From JBBRCX01 sp038204465 (GTDB taxonomy: Bacteria > Planctomycetota > Phycisphaerae > Tepidisphaerales > Tepidisphaeraceae): a stretch of DNA of 53,397 bases. Each line of letters starts with the position of its first letter. Position 1 is the first letter of the stretch. A program made the translations under genes and the position numbers. The notes under the pieces are model-generated. The model was given only the letters and a program-made list of their open reading frames with translations. It made no database searches and had not been told where the DNA came from. The stretch is taken from the NCBI GenBank assembly GCA_038204465.1, contig JBBRCX010000017.1, positions 1 to 53,397 on the forward strand, given 5' to 3'. Of the stretch, positions 17,371-25,896 are shown one piece after another.

Positions 17371-18771
17371 ATGGAAGCGTCGATCTTTCGCCTGCGGCAC
17401 CGGGATATCCTGGCAATTTGTGTCTTGTCGCTGCTGGCGCTCGGCGTGCTGATGGTTCAGTCCGCTTCCACCAGCGTTGGGCGCTGGGGGGATGTCGTGT
17501 GGGTGGGCGGCGAGAATCAGCCGCATACGGTTGCCCTGGAGGGCGACGCGAAGAAAGTGGAGGACGGATACGAGCTGACGGATCGGGACGGCAAGACGAC
17601 TCACGTCGCGGAGAAAGATGTCGAATCGGTGGAACTTCGCGGACAGCGCAAGTGGCAGTTCACGCAGCGCGGCACCAAGCACTTGACCTTCGCGGCCTTC
17701 GCGCTTCTGGCGTTCTTCGCGGTCGGGTGGCTCGACTACTCGAGGCTCGAGGGCAACTCGACGAAGCCTTGGCGGAGCGTGGTGGTGTGGCTCCTCGTCG
17801 TCGCGGGACTCACCTGCGTGGCGGTGCTGGTTCCCGGCATCGGCAAATCGGTCAACGGCGCGCGGCGATGGATCATTATCGGGCCCATCCAACTGCAGCC
17901 TTCGGAGCTGGCGAAGTGGTCGGTCGTTCTGTTTCTCGCCTGGTGGCTCGCGAAGCGCCCCGTCGCGCTGGACAGCTTCTTCCGCGGCTTCGTTCCGACG
18001 CTCATCCCCATCGGCGCGATCTGTCTTCTGGTGGTGATGCAGGATTTCGGGACCGCAGCCCTGATTGGATTGTGCGCCCTGACGATGCTGCTCGCGGGCC
18101 GGGTGAAACTGTGGCACGTGCTGGTGGTAATCGGGCCGGTGCTGGCGGCGGCGCTGTGGTTCGTGATGCACAAGGAGTATCGCTGGCGTCGGATCACCGC
18201 GTTCCGCAACCCGTACGCCAGCCCGCAGGGCGAAGGGTATCACATGATCCAGAGCCTGCTGAGCTTCTCGACCGGCGGACTGTTCGGCCGGGGGCTGGGC
18301 AACGGGATCCAGAAGCTGGGCTACCTTCCGGAAGACACGACCGACTTCATCTTCGCGGTGATCTGTGAAGAGCTGGGGCTCTTCGGCGCGATGCTCACCG
18401 TCGTGCTCTACCTTGGCGTGCTTTACGTCGCGTGGCAGGTAGTGAAGCAGAAGCGTGATGACTTTGGCCGGCTGCTGGCGTTCGGGATTGCGTCAATGCT
18501 GGGATTACAGGCGGCGATCAACATCGCGGTGGCGACGGTGAGCGTGCCGACGAAGGGCCTGTCGCTGCCGCTGGTGAGCGCCGGAGGCAGCGGGCTGGTG
18601 ATCACGTGCGCCGCGCTCGGCCTGCTCTACAGCATCACGCGATTCGCACCGGCGAGCGACTCGGAATTCGAGAGCGAACCGGTGACGGAGAAGCCGGCCC
18701 GCGCGCGACCGCCGCATCGGCGTAAATCGCGGCTGGTGAACAGCGGGCTGTGGGCGAAGTTCACGACCTGA
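17371..18771 (+). CDS. ftsW: FtsW/RodA-type peptidoglycan polymerase (SEDS)
   Basis: 466 residues, longer than the usual 370-420. SEDS proteins polymerise glycan strands from lipid II, working with a class B penicillin-binding protein (the FtsI-like gene at 29405). Family motifs: SVNGARRWIIIGPIQLQPSELAK, GEGYHMIQSLLSFSTGGLFG followed by LGNGIQKLGYLPEDTTDFIFA, EELGLFGA and LPLVSAGGSGL. Cluster position between mraY and murG supports FtsW rather than RodA. Oddity: about 60 polar residues (roughly 34-95) are inserted between TM1 and TM2, on the outer face, with alternating short strands (HTVALEGDAKKVEDGYELTD). The C-terminus has a basic Arg-rich tail. Confidence 0.92.
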   Translation: MEASIFRLRHRDILAICVLSLLALGVLMVQSASTSVGRWGDVVWVGGENQPHTVALEGDAKKVEDGYELTDRDGKTTHVAEKDVESVELRGQRKWQFTQRGTKHLTFAAFALLAFFAVGWLDYSRLEGNSTKPWRSVVVWLLVVAGLTCVAVLVPGIGKSVNGARRWIIIGPIQLQPSELAKWSVVLFLAWWLAKRPVALDSFFRGFVPTLIPIGAICLLVVMQDFGTAALIGLCALTMLLAGRVKLWHVLVVIGPVLAAALWFVMHKEYRWRRITAFRNPYASPQGEGYHMIQSLLSFSTGGLFGRGLGNGIQKLGYLPEDTTDFIFAVICEELGLFGAMLTVVLYLGVLYVAWQVVKQKRDDFGRLLAFGIASMLGLQAAINIAVATVSVPTKGLSLPLVSAGGSGLVITCAALGLLYSITRFAPASDSEFESEPVTEKPARARPPHRRKSRLVNSGLWAKFTT

Positions 18772-18845
18772 TTCCGGCGCTGGTGATTGCGCGTCGATTC
18801 GATCTCGGCATTGTTGTTCGCTGCCGTTAACCTGATTCATCCGGA

Positions 18846-19976
18846 ATGTCACAGACGCAAACGATCCTGCTTGCCGGGGGCGGCACCGGTGGGCATCTCT
18901 ACCCCGGCATCGCGGTGGCGCAGGCCTTGCGCGATTTGAGGCCGGAGTTGCAGCCGCTGTTTCTGTGCACGACGCGCGAGATCGACAAGGTGATCCTTTC
19001 ATCCGAAGGATTCGAGTTTCTCCCGCAGCCGATCCTGCCGCTGCCTGGGGTGAGCAACGTCGGCAGGCTGCTGCGGTTCTGGAAGAGCTGGCGGGAAACG
19101 AAGGATTTGGTGGGCCAGACGCTTCGCGACCGGCAGCCCGCCGCCGTGCTCGGGCTGGGGGGCTATGCCGCGGGCGTCGCGGTGAAGGTGGCGGCGAAGA
19201 GAGGGATCCCGGCGGCGATCCTCAATCCCGACGTGGTGCCGGGCCGGGCGAACCAATATCTGATGCAATACGTGAGCGCGGTTTGCTGCCAGTTCGAGGC
19301 TACGTCCGATCACGTTTCGGCAGGCGAGCGAGAGAAGCTGAAACTGACCGGCTGCCCGATTCGAACCGACATGCTTAAACTGCCGGATCGCGCGGAGGCC
19401 GCGGCGCGGCTGAGCCTGGATCCGCTGTTGAATACCCTGGTCGTGACGGGCGCATCGCTGGGCGCCAAGACGGTGAATGAAGCGGTGGTGACGATGCTCG
19501 GTAACGTGACGCTGCGGGGGTGGCAGATCCTGCACTTATCGGGCCGGGAGCATGCCGACGCGGTTCGGGCCGGGTATCGCGACCCATCGATCCCCGCGCG
19601 CGTGATCGACTTCACGCCGGCGATGGCGGACGTGTGGGCGGTCGCGGACCTTGCGATCAGCCGCTCGGGCGCCAGCAGTTGCGCCGAGCTGAGTGCGTGC
19701 GGCATTGCGTCGATCCTGATGCCCTACCCGTTTCACCGGGACATGCACCAGCGCCTGAATGCCAGAGTGTTGGCGGACGCGGGCGCGGCGGTGATCATCG
19801 ATGATGAGAAAGACCGGCGTCAGAACGCGCTGAAGCTTCAGCCGGTGGTGGAATCACTTCTTTATGACGGGCCAAAGCGCAAGGCGATGGCCAACGCCGC
19901 CCGACGGCTGGGACGTCCCGACGCCGCCGAAGCGGTGGCGCGAGTAATCACGGGGATGATCGATTCCAGCCGATGA
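18846..19976 (+). CDS. murG: UDP-GlcNAc:lipid I GlcNAc transferase
   Basis: 376 residues. This GT28 glycosyltransferase on the inner face of the membrane adds GlcNAc to lipid I, forming lipid II. It has the N-terminal glycine-rich LLAGGGTGGHLYPGIAVAQAL, a second motif GLGGYAAGVAVKVAAKRGIP, and the C-terminal UDP-GlcNAc site region SRSGASSCAELSACGIASIL with PYPFHRDMHQRLNA. In E. coli the corresponding segments are GGTGGH, GxGGYxSGP and the AGALTxxE loop; here that loop reads SGASSCAE. ATG 18846 lies 74 bases after ftsW. The gene order ftsW-murG-murC is canonical. Confidence 0.95.
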   Translation: MSQTQTILLAGGGTGGHLYPGIAVAQALRDLRPELQPLFLCTTREIDKVILSSEGFEFLPQPILPLPGVSNVGRLLRFWKSWRETKDLVGQTLRDRQPAAVLGLGGYAAGVAVKVAAKRGIPAAILNPDVVPGRANQYLMQYVSAVCCQFEATSDHVSAGEREKLKLTGCPIRTDMLKLPDRAEAAARLSLDPLLNTLVVTGASLGAKTVNEAVVTMLGNVTLRGWQILHLSGREHADAVRAGYRDPSIPARVIDFTPAMADVWAVADLAISRSGASSCAELSACGIASILMPYPFHRDMHQRLNARVLADAGAAVIIDDEKDRRQNALKLQPVVESLLYDGPKRKAMANAARRLGRPDAAEAVARVITGMIDSSR

Positions 19977-20070
19977 AACCGAGGCCGGTCGGACGCGTCG
20001 AAAGAGCGCCTCGACGTGCACGAGACCGCCGCTTTGGTCTGACTTTCCTCCGCCGCATCACAGGTGTACC

Positions 20071-21531
20071 ATGCCCCCGGCAATGCAGAAGTTGTCGAGA
20101 GAGTTGCGAACGGACTCGCGCTCGCCGGGCCCCGCGCCGGCGCCGGGCGCCATTCCCCTTCCCAGTCGATTTACCGGACGCCGGGTCCACTTCATCGGCA
20201 TCGGCGGCAGCGGGATGAGCGGGCTGGCGAATATGCTGCTGGACAGCGGCGCGATCGTCAGCGGCTCGGAGCCGCGCCCCAACGAACAGACCTTCGACCT
20301 TGCGGCCCGCGGCGCGAAGATCTCGCGCGATCAGGCGGGCGAGCTTCTCTCTGGCGACATCGATCTGGTGGTGCGCACCGCCGCCATCCAGGAGGGTAAT
20401 CCCGAATACCAGCTGGCCCGCGGACACGGCTTGAAGCAGGCCAAATATGCGGAGTTGCTGGGTCAGGTGATGCAGGAGCGGTTTGGCATCGCGGTCGCGG
20501 GCACGCACGGCAAATCGACCACCGCCGCGATGATCGCCTACGCGCTGGTGCAGTGCGGGGCGGACCCGAGTTTCGTCGTCGGCGGAACGGTGCCGCAGCT
20601 GGGTGGCGGCAGCCGCTCGGGCGCGGGACGCATCTTCGTCGCCGAGGCGTGCGAGTTTGACCGCAGCTTCCATAACCTTCGCCCGCGGGTGGAGATCCTC
20701 ACGAACATCGAGGAAGACCATCTCGATTGTTACAAGGACATCGAGGAGATCGTCGCATCGTTCCGCGCTTTCGCGAGACTGGTGCCGGCGGATGGTTGGA
20801 TCATCGCCAACGGCTCTGACCGGAACGTGGCGCGAGCACTGGAAGGTCTGAACCTGCCGGTGCAACGCGTGGCGCTGAATCAAAGCGCGACGTGGAGCAC
20901 CGAAACGCTCGGTATCCAGAACGGGTGCCCTCAAGGTCGCGTGCGCTTCAACGGCGAAGAGGTTGGAACTTTGCGCCTCGCGGTGGCGGGCGAGCATAAC
21001 CTGTTCAACGCGACGTGCGCGGTCGCGGCCTGCGCGGCGAGCGGCATCGATCCAACGGAGGCAGCGGATTGCCTGGCAGGCTTCACCGGCGTCGATCGGC
21101 GAATGAGCGAGGTGGGCCGATACAACGGCGCGACGGTCGTGGATGATTATGGACATCATCCGACGGAGATTCGCGCGACGCTGAAAGCGCTGCGCGAGCG
21201 CTACCGGCCGCGCCGGCTGTTCTGCGTCTTCCAGCCGCACCAGCACAGCCGCACCCGGTTCCTGCTGGACGACTTCGCGACGAGCTTCGCCGCCGCGGAT
21301 GAGACGGTCGTGCCTGACATTTACTTCGTGCGCGACAGCGAGGCGGAGAAGTCGCGCGTCAGCGCCGCCGACCTGGTGGCGCGCGTGGCGCATAACGGGC
21401 AGAGCGCGCGATACCTGTCGGACTTCGGCGCGATCGTGGACTACCTGCGCAGCGCGGTGGGCGAAGGCGACGTGGTGGTCACCATGGGCGCTGGAAACGT
21501 GTGGGAGATCGGGCGCGACCTGGTCGGCTGA
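20071..21531 (+). CDS. murC: UDP-N-acetylmuramate-L-alanine ligase
   Basis: 486 residues. It adds the first stem residue, L-Ala, to UDP-MurNAc. After a 30-residue Pro-rich N-terminal extension, family motifs follow: RVHFIGIGGSGMSGLANMLL (Rossmann-like), the P-loop VAGTHGKSTTAAMIAYAL, EACEFDRSFHNLRP, EEDHLDCYKDIEEI, and DYGHHPTEIRATLKA with FQPHQHSRTRFLLDDFA. Start ATG 20071; ATG 20083 is an alternative that only trims the extension. Normally murD comes earlier in this run; murC is the third Mur ligase here and its sequence is clearly MurC, so it does not fill in for MurD. Confidence 0.95.
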   Translation: MPPAMQKLSRELRTDSRSPGPAPAPGAIPLPSRFTGRRVHFIGIGGSGMSGLANMLLDSGAIVSGSEPRPNEQTFDLAARGAKISRDQAGELLSGDIDLVVRTAAIQEGNPEYQLARGHGLKQAKYAELLGQVMQERFGIAVAGTHGKSTTAAMIAYALVQCGADPSFVVGGTVPQLGGGSRSGAGRIFVAEACEFDRSFHNLRPRVEILTNIEEDHLDCYKDIEEIVASFRAFARLVPADGWIIANGSDRNVARALEGLNLPVQRVALNQSATWSTETLGIQNGCPQGRVRFNGEEVGTLRLAVAGEHNLFNATCAVAACAASGIDPTEAADCLAGFTGVDRRMSEVGRYNGATVVDDYGHHPTEIRATLKALRERYRPRRLFCVFQPHQHSRTRFLLDDFATSFAAADETVVPDIYFVRDSEAEKSRVSAADLVARVAHNGQSARYLSDFGAIVDYLRSAVGEGDVVVTMGAGNVWEIGRDLVG

Positions 21532-21576
21532 TGGCGCAGCAGAGCGCTCGCAACCTTTTGGACGGGTGCGATTGAA

Positions 21577-22473
21577 ATGATCATGCAGATGGCCAAGCCA
21601 TTCTCGGGGCTCGAGCAGGTCGTGACGGAGAACGAGCCGCTCGCGCCGCACACGTGGTACAAGATCGGCGGGCCGGCGCGCTGGTTCGTGCGCCCGCGAA
21701 ACGTGGAGGAGCTTCGCGAGGCGGCCGGCCGATGCGTCGAGAACGGCATTCGCATCTATGTACTGGGACTGGGCGCGAACCTTCTGGTGGGCGACGCGGG
21801 CGTGGACGGAGCGGTGTTCCGCCTCGAGGCCGACCACTGGCGCCGCGTTCGATTCAACGGGAACATCGTGGAGGCGTCGGCCGGGGTGGACATGCAGAAA
21901 CTGCTGCTGCGCACGGTTCGGCAGGGCCTGGCGGGCATCGAGTGCCTGGCAGGGATCCCGGGGACACTGGGCGGCGGCGTGCGGATGAACGCCGGCGGAA
22001 AGTTCGGGGACATCGGCGCGATCATTACGCGCGTGCAGGTGATGGATGCCGAGGGGACGGTCTTCGAGCGAACCAAGGACGATCTGGTCTTCGAGTATCG
22101 AAGCACGAACATCGCCGCGACGTTCATCCTCGGCGCCACGATGGAGCTCGACGAGGAAGACCCCGAGCGAATCATGAAGCGCACCAAAGAGATCTGGATG
22201 TACAAGCGCAACAGCCAGCCGCTCAACACCAAGAACGCCGGGTGCATCTTCAAGAACCCGCGGGGACTCAGCGCCGGCGCGCTGATCGACCAGGCGGGGC
22301 TGAAGGGAATGCGCGTGGGCGGGGCCGAAGTGAGCGCGAAGCACGCTAATTTCGTCATCGCCCATCCCGGCTGCAAAGCGGACGACGTGATGAAGCTCGT
22401 CAAGATCATCCGCGAGAAGGTGTACGAGAAGAACGAAATCCACCTGGAGAGCGAAGTGCGGATCTGGCCTTAG
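21577..22473 (+). CDS. murB: UDP-N-acetylmuramate dehydrogenase (type II)
   Basis: 298 residues. This FAD enzyme reduces UDP-GlcNAc-enolpyruvate to UDP-MurNAc with NADPH. N-terminal FAD-binding region: NEPLAPHTWYKIGGPARWFV, GLGANLLVGDAGVDG, and ECLAGIPGTLGGGVRMNAGG. The C-terminal domain has QPLNTKNAGCIFKNP, with the proton-donor position as Cys, typical of type II MurB (Ser in E. coli type I), and lacks the type I inserted loop, consistent with its shorter length. Three ATGs (21577, 21583, 21589) are possible starts. It follows murC by 45 bases. Confidence 0.95.
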   Translation: MIMQMAKPFSGLEQVVTENEPLAPHTWYKIGGPARWFVRPRNVEELREAAGRCVENGIRIYVLGLGANLLVGDAGVDGAVFRLEADHWRRVRFNGNIVEASAGVDMQKLLLRTVRQGLAGIECLAGIPGTLGGGVRMNAGGKFGDIGAIITRVQVMDAEGTVFERTKDDLVFEYRSTNIAATFILGATMELDEEDPERIMKRTKEIWMYKRNSQPLNTKNAGCIFKNPRGLSAGALIDQAGLKGMRVGGAEVSAKHANFVIAHPGCKADDVMKLVKIIREKVYEKNEIHLESEVRIWP

Positions 22474-22500
22474 CCGCGTCCACTTGTCGAAGGACCGATC

Positions 22501-23412
22501 ATGAAAGTCACCGTGTTATACGGCGGACCCAGCGCGGAGCGGGAAGTGAGCCTCGTCAGCGGCAAGGCTGTGATCGAGGGGCTGAAGGGGATGGGGCATG
22601 AGGTGTTTGGCAGCGATGTCTCCCCGACGGATCTTTCGGGGCTCGATCATGCGTGCGACGTAATCTTCCCGGTGCTGCACGGCGAGTTTGGCGAGAGCGG
22701 GGAACTTCAGGAGATCCTGGAGCGCCGAGGGCTGCCGTTTGTCGGGAGCGGCTCGAAGGCGTCGCGGCTGGGGATGGACAAGGTGGCGACCAAGCGTGCC
22801 TGGGAGGCGGCGGGATTGCCGACGCCGGCGTATCGGGTCGTCGAAGCGGGCCAGAAGCTTCCGGAGATTCCCGGTTCGTGCGTGGTGAAGGCGATTTCGA
22901 GCGGCAGCAGCATCGACGTGTTCGTGTGCAAGGCGGCGGCGGAAGCGCCGGCCGAGGCGCGTGCGGCCCTGCAGCACGTTCTTACCCGTCACGGCAAGGC
23001 GCTGGTCGAGCAATTCATCGAGGGGATCGAATTAACCGTCGGATTAGTCGAGGAACACCCGCTGGCGCCGATTCGAATCGTCCCCAAGCGCGGGTTTTTC
23101 GATTTCGACGCGAAGTATAAAGCGAACGATACGGAGCACCGTTTCGACACGGGCCTGCCGACGGGTGTGGTGGAGCAATGCCGGGAGTTGGCGCGGAAGG
23201 CGAACGCGGTGGTGGGAGCGCGCGACTTGGCGCGGATCGACATCATGCTCGATCGGCAGAACGCCCCCTATCTGCTCGAGATCAATACGATGCCCGGCTT
23301 CACGCCCAAGAGTCTTCTGCCGGAAGCGGCGGCGCACGCGGGGGTGAACTTCGGCGCGCTGGTCGATCGACTCGCCCGCCGGGCGTATCAGCGGCGCCGC
23401 GCCGCGGCTTAA
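22501..23412 (+). CDS. ddl: D-alanine-D-alanine ligase
   Basis: 303 residues, DdlB-sized. This ATP-grasp enzyme makes D-Ala-D-Ala for MurF. N-terminal VLYGGPSAEREVSLVSG carries the catalytic Glu; the centre has VIFPVLHGEFGESGELQ (usually HGxxGEDGxxQ, here Ser replaces Asp), the ATP-grasp lysines and the ISSGSSIDV loop, and the omega loop has FFDFDAKYKANDTEHRF, with the Lys-Tyr pair of the dipeptide-forming (not depsipeptide) type. C-terminal LLEINTMPGFTPKSLLPEAA holds the Mg2+ ligands. ATG 22501 starts 27 bases after murB. Confidence 0.95.
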   Translation: MKVTVLYGGPSAEREVSLVSGKAVIEGLKGMGHEVFGSDVSPTDLSGLDHACDVIFPVLHGEFGESGELQEILERRGLPFVGSGSKASRLGMDKVATKRAWEAAGLPTPAYRVVEAGQKLPEIPGSCVVKAISSGSSIDVFVCKAAAEAPAEARAALQHVLTRHGKALVEQFIEGIELTVGLVEEHPLAPIRIVPKRGFFDFDAKYKANDTEHRFDTGLPTGVVEQCRELARKANAVVGARDLARIDIMLDRQNAPYLLEINTMPGFTPKSLLPEAAAHAGVNFGALVDRLARRAYQRRRAAA

Positions 23413-23555
23413 TCTTGCATATGCCGGTTTGCCCGGCCGTACGAGCTGGGCGGCGCCACGTTGTCGGGGCACTACAGCGATCGCGCCCCGCGGTCCGATA
23501 ATCTTCATAACGTCAGTCAACGGTCAGCATTGCAACGCAAGTGGTGTTTCAAGAT

Positions 23556-24500
23556 ATGGGCACGAGCAGGAAAACCACGACGAGGAGAGCAGCCGACCCG
23601 GCGCGCGCCCGAGTGACTCGGCACATCGCGCTGCATGTTGGCGCAGCGCTGCTGGTGGTGCTCGGGCTCGCGGCGGCGTTCTATTTCGCGCGGCGGTACG
23701 TCGAACGCAAGCTCGCATTCCCGTCTGAGCCGCCCAAGGTGGTCCTGACGAACCGCCCGCCCTGGATGAGCGATCTGCTCGCGCAGCGCATCGCCGCCAG
23801 CGTGCGCCCGGCCGGCGCGCACTCGTCATTCGATCATCACATTCTGGTCGACATCGATCATATGCTGCGCCTCAACCCATGGATTCGCACGGTCCGGCAG
23901 GTCCGCCGCGGTTACGCGCGGAGGCCGGGCGATACTTTGGAGATTGACTGCGACTATCGCGCTCCGGTCGCGCTGGTGAAGACGGGCAGCGCCTACTGGC
24001 TCGTGGACAACAGCGGCGTGAAGCTTCCGGAGCGTTTCGCCGAGTCGGACATTGGAAAAATCGTGATCGGCACGGACCGCAAGGTGAACATCCGGGTCAT
24101 CGAAGGGGTGCGCCGAGCGGCGCCGCGCGAAGCGGGACAGAAGTGGGTCGGCGACGATCTCGCGGCGGGCCTGGAGATGGTGCGAACGCTGTCGGGCCTG
24201 CCTTATGCTGAAGAGATTCACACGATCAACGTGAGCAACTTCGCGGGGCGCGAGGACCCGAAGGAAGCGCACATCACGCTTCTGACGCGATACAAGACCG
24301 CCATTCGCTGGGGCCGTCCGAAGAGCGACCCGGGCAACTTCATCGAGGTCAGCGCCGAGGTTAAGCTTCAGTACATGAAGAAGGTTTTCGAGGAGTACGG
24401 GCGGGTGGACGCCAATCACCCGTGGATCGACATTCGGTTCGATAAGATCACTTACCCAAGCGCCGGCGCCGCCGGCGCGCAGGCAGATGTGCGGCAATGA
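23556..24500 (+). CDS. ftsQ: FtsQ/DivIB-like cell division protein
   Basis: 314 residues from ATG 23556 (GTG 23541 or 23544 are alternatives). A basic cytoplasmic tail (RKTTTRRAADPARARVTR) is followed by one TM (about 24-46) and a long extracytoplasmic part. The segment LNPWIRTVRQVRRGYARRPGDTLEIDCDYRAPVALVKTG, with LVDNSGVKLPE after it, matches the beta domain of FtsQ (P.V..v.v.r.yP..l.I.v.eR.Pva, then D..G..). Cluster position after ddl is the canonical ftsQ place. Divergent, so the call rests on layout, this segment and context. The canonical ftsA and ftsZ do not follow. It overlaps the next ATG by 4 bases. Confidence 0.75.
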   Translation: MGTSRKTTTRRAADPARARVTRHIALHVGAALLVVLGLAAAFYFARRYVERKLAFPSEPPKVVLTNRPPWMSDLLAQRIAASVRPAGAHSSFDHHILVDIDHMLRLNPWIRTVRQVRRGYARRPGDTLEIDCDYRAPVALVKTGSAYWLVDNSGVKLPERFAESDIGKIVIGTDRKVNIRVIEGVRRAAPREAGQKWVGDDLAAGLEMVRTLSGLPYAEEIHTINVSNFAGREDPKEAHITLLTRYKTAIRWGRPKSDPGNFIEVSAEVKLQYMKKVFEEYGRVDANHPWIDIRFDKITYPSAGAAGAQADVRQ

Positions 24501-25198
24501 ATCTGACCGCAGGTGCTCCTTCCCCCGCAACCCCGCTCTCCGCTGGATCACGGCCCCCTGAATTAACGCCAGCTTTTGCCGCGCCCGGGCCGCTGCTCCT
24601 GTGGCTGCTGATTCAGCTCGCAGCGCTGTTGTTGGCGACGCTGCGCGTGCCGCTGGCAGCATCGGGGCCCGAGCCGGCCGACCTGTATGCGCTGCACATC
24701 GTGGTTATCGTGCAGATCGCCACGGCGGCGGCGCTGTTTCCGGCGCTCATGCGCGATTGGGTTACCACAACGATGGTGATCTGCAGCACCTGGCCGTTTC
24801 AGCTTGCCGGGGGATATCTGGCCGCACTTGCCCCCAGTCGAATTGCGAGCGTTGCGGCTTACGTCGCCACATGGCTGCTCGCGCTGGCGATCGTGGGGCG
24901 GGCGCTGAAGGGAAATCGATCGCGACTGCTCGCGAGCAGCATCGTGCTGAGCTACGTGCTGGGGGATGTGCTGCTTCGATACGTGCGGGTGGAGTTCGCG
25001 ACGGGAAACGGTTGGTCGTGGCTCGGCTCGTGGCCGGCTGCGTCTCCGATTGCGATCGCGCTGCAATGGATCGATCAGGGGTGCAACGAAGCGGAACTGA
25101 CTGTGGCCGGCGTAACACTGATCGTTGCGGCGCTGCTGGCGATCGCGCTTCGAAGGCGTCGATCGGACGGGAACCCCGTCCGGTCGCCGCATCGTTGA
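24497..25198 (+). CDS. Hypothetical polytopic membrane protein after ftsQ
   Basis: 233 residues. A Pro/Ala-rich cytoplasmic start (1-28) is followed by about six hydrophobic helices (30-50, 65-88, 95-115, 118-138, 148-165, 205-225) and an Arg-rich tail. No catalytic motif seen and no family recognised. The ATG overlaps the ftsQ stop (ATGA), so it is translationally coupled and probably acts in the same process. It sits where ftsA would be in a canonical cluster, but FtsA is a soluble actin-like ATPase and this is clearly not. MreD-like topology was considered; the sequence gives no support. Confidence 0.7.
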   Translation: MNLTAGAPSPATPLSAGSRPPELTPAFAAPGPLLLWLLIQLAALLLATLRVPLAASGPEPADLYALHIVVIVQIATAAALFPALMRDWVTTTMVICSTWPFQLAGGYLAALAPSRIASVAAYVATWLLALAIVGRALKGNRSRLLASSIVLSYVLGDVLLRYVRVEFATGNGWSWLGSWPAASPIAIALQWIDQGCNEAELTVAGVTLIVAALLAIALRRRRSDGNPVRSPHR

Positions 25199-25362
25199 AG
25201 GGCGCATTGCGGCCTTTCGCAGGTGACGCGCCAACTTATCCACCACTCATCCCCAATCGCGGGCGATTTGACAAAACAGGCCGTAAATCAAGATTCTTCA
25301 CGCGCGCGTGCGGCCCGCGCGACAGTCACAAAACAAAATTTCTCAGTCGATGGATTTTCATG

Positions 25363-25390
25363 TTGAAAGGGTGGGGCATTGTGGTAGAAA
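25363..25390 (+). promoter_or_regulatory. Putative mraZ promoter
   Basis: TTGAAA (25363-25368), 16 bases, TAGAAA (25385-25390), giving an expected start near 25397, about 29 bases before the mraZ TTG. The two MraZ-type boxes lie inside the spacer. A perfect TTGACA at 25268-25273 further upstream has no good -10 at normal spacing (AAGATT at best), so it is a second, weaker candidate. The surrounding 227 bases hold no gene. Confidence 0.45.
25371..25385 (+). promoter_or_regulatory. Putative MraZ operator boxes
   Basis: GTGGG (25371-25375), five bases, GTGGT (25381-25385): two half-sites with a 10-base period. Known MraZ operators are GTGGG-like pentamers repeated every 10 bases upstream of mraZ, bound by the MraZ multimeric ring, which represses its own operon. 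Only one box is an exact match, a third upstream box (TGTTG at 25361) is poor, and the location inside the promoter spacer is what makes it credible. Confidence 0.5.
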
Positions 25391-25425
25391 ATCCCAATCG
25401 CTTAACGCCAATGGAATGAAATCCC

Positions 25426-25896
25426 TTGCGACACCTGGTTCTGATCGGCGAATTCGACCTGACGGTGGACGAAAAGAACCGGCTGCTTGTGCCTTCTGAT
25501 ATTCGCAGGGCGATGAATTCCGAGCGTGATGGCGATGCATTCTTTCTCGTGATGGGGATCAATCGCAAACCATGGCTTTATCCCGAGCACTCGTATGAGG
25601 AACTCGTTTCCCAGGTTCCGCCGGACATCACGCCCGGTGAGGAGATGCTGGCGTATGACCAGCTGAACTTCGCGATGGCGAGCCGGTTGGAATGGGATGG
25701 CCAGGGGCGCGTGTTGATCCCGGAGAAGACGCTGCGGCGTACGGGCCTGGATCGCGAGATCACGATGATCGGCGTTCGCGACCACCTGGAGCTATGGAAC
25801 CGCGCGGAATGGGAACTGCAGCGCGAGGAACTGTTCAAGCGCGCCGCGGAGATCGCGCTTCGTGCGAAAAAGGCCCGACAGGCGCCGGAGCGATAA
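25426..25896 (+). CDS. mraZ: MraZ transcriptional regulator
   Basis: 156 residues. Two tandem AbrB-like halves, each with the family's D-x-x-x-R motif: GEFDLTVDEKNRLLVPSDIR (1st) and LEWDGQGRVLIPEKTLR (2nd). MraZ forms a ring that binds direct repeats upstream of its own gene and represses the dcw operon. The start is an unusual TTG at 25426, with GGAATGA 9 bases before it; no ATG or GTG is available in frame upstream, and a later start would remove conserved residues. In the canonical cluster mraZ is the first gene; here it opens a second block after ftsQ. The last 20 residues form a basic helix. Confidence 0.92.
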   Translation: MRHLVLIGEFDLTVDEKNRLLVPSDIRRAMNSERDGDAFFLVMGINRKPWLYPEHSYEELVSQVPPDITPGEEMLAYDQLNFAMASRLEWDGQGRVLIPEKTLRRTGLDREITMIGVRDHLELWNRAEWELQREELFKRAAEIALRAKKARQAPER

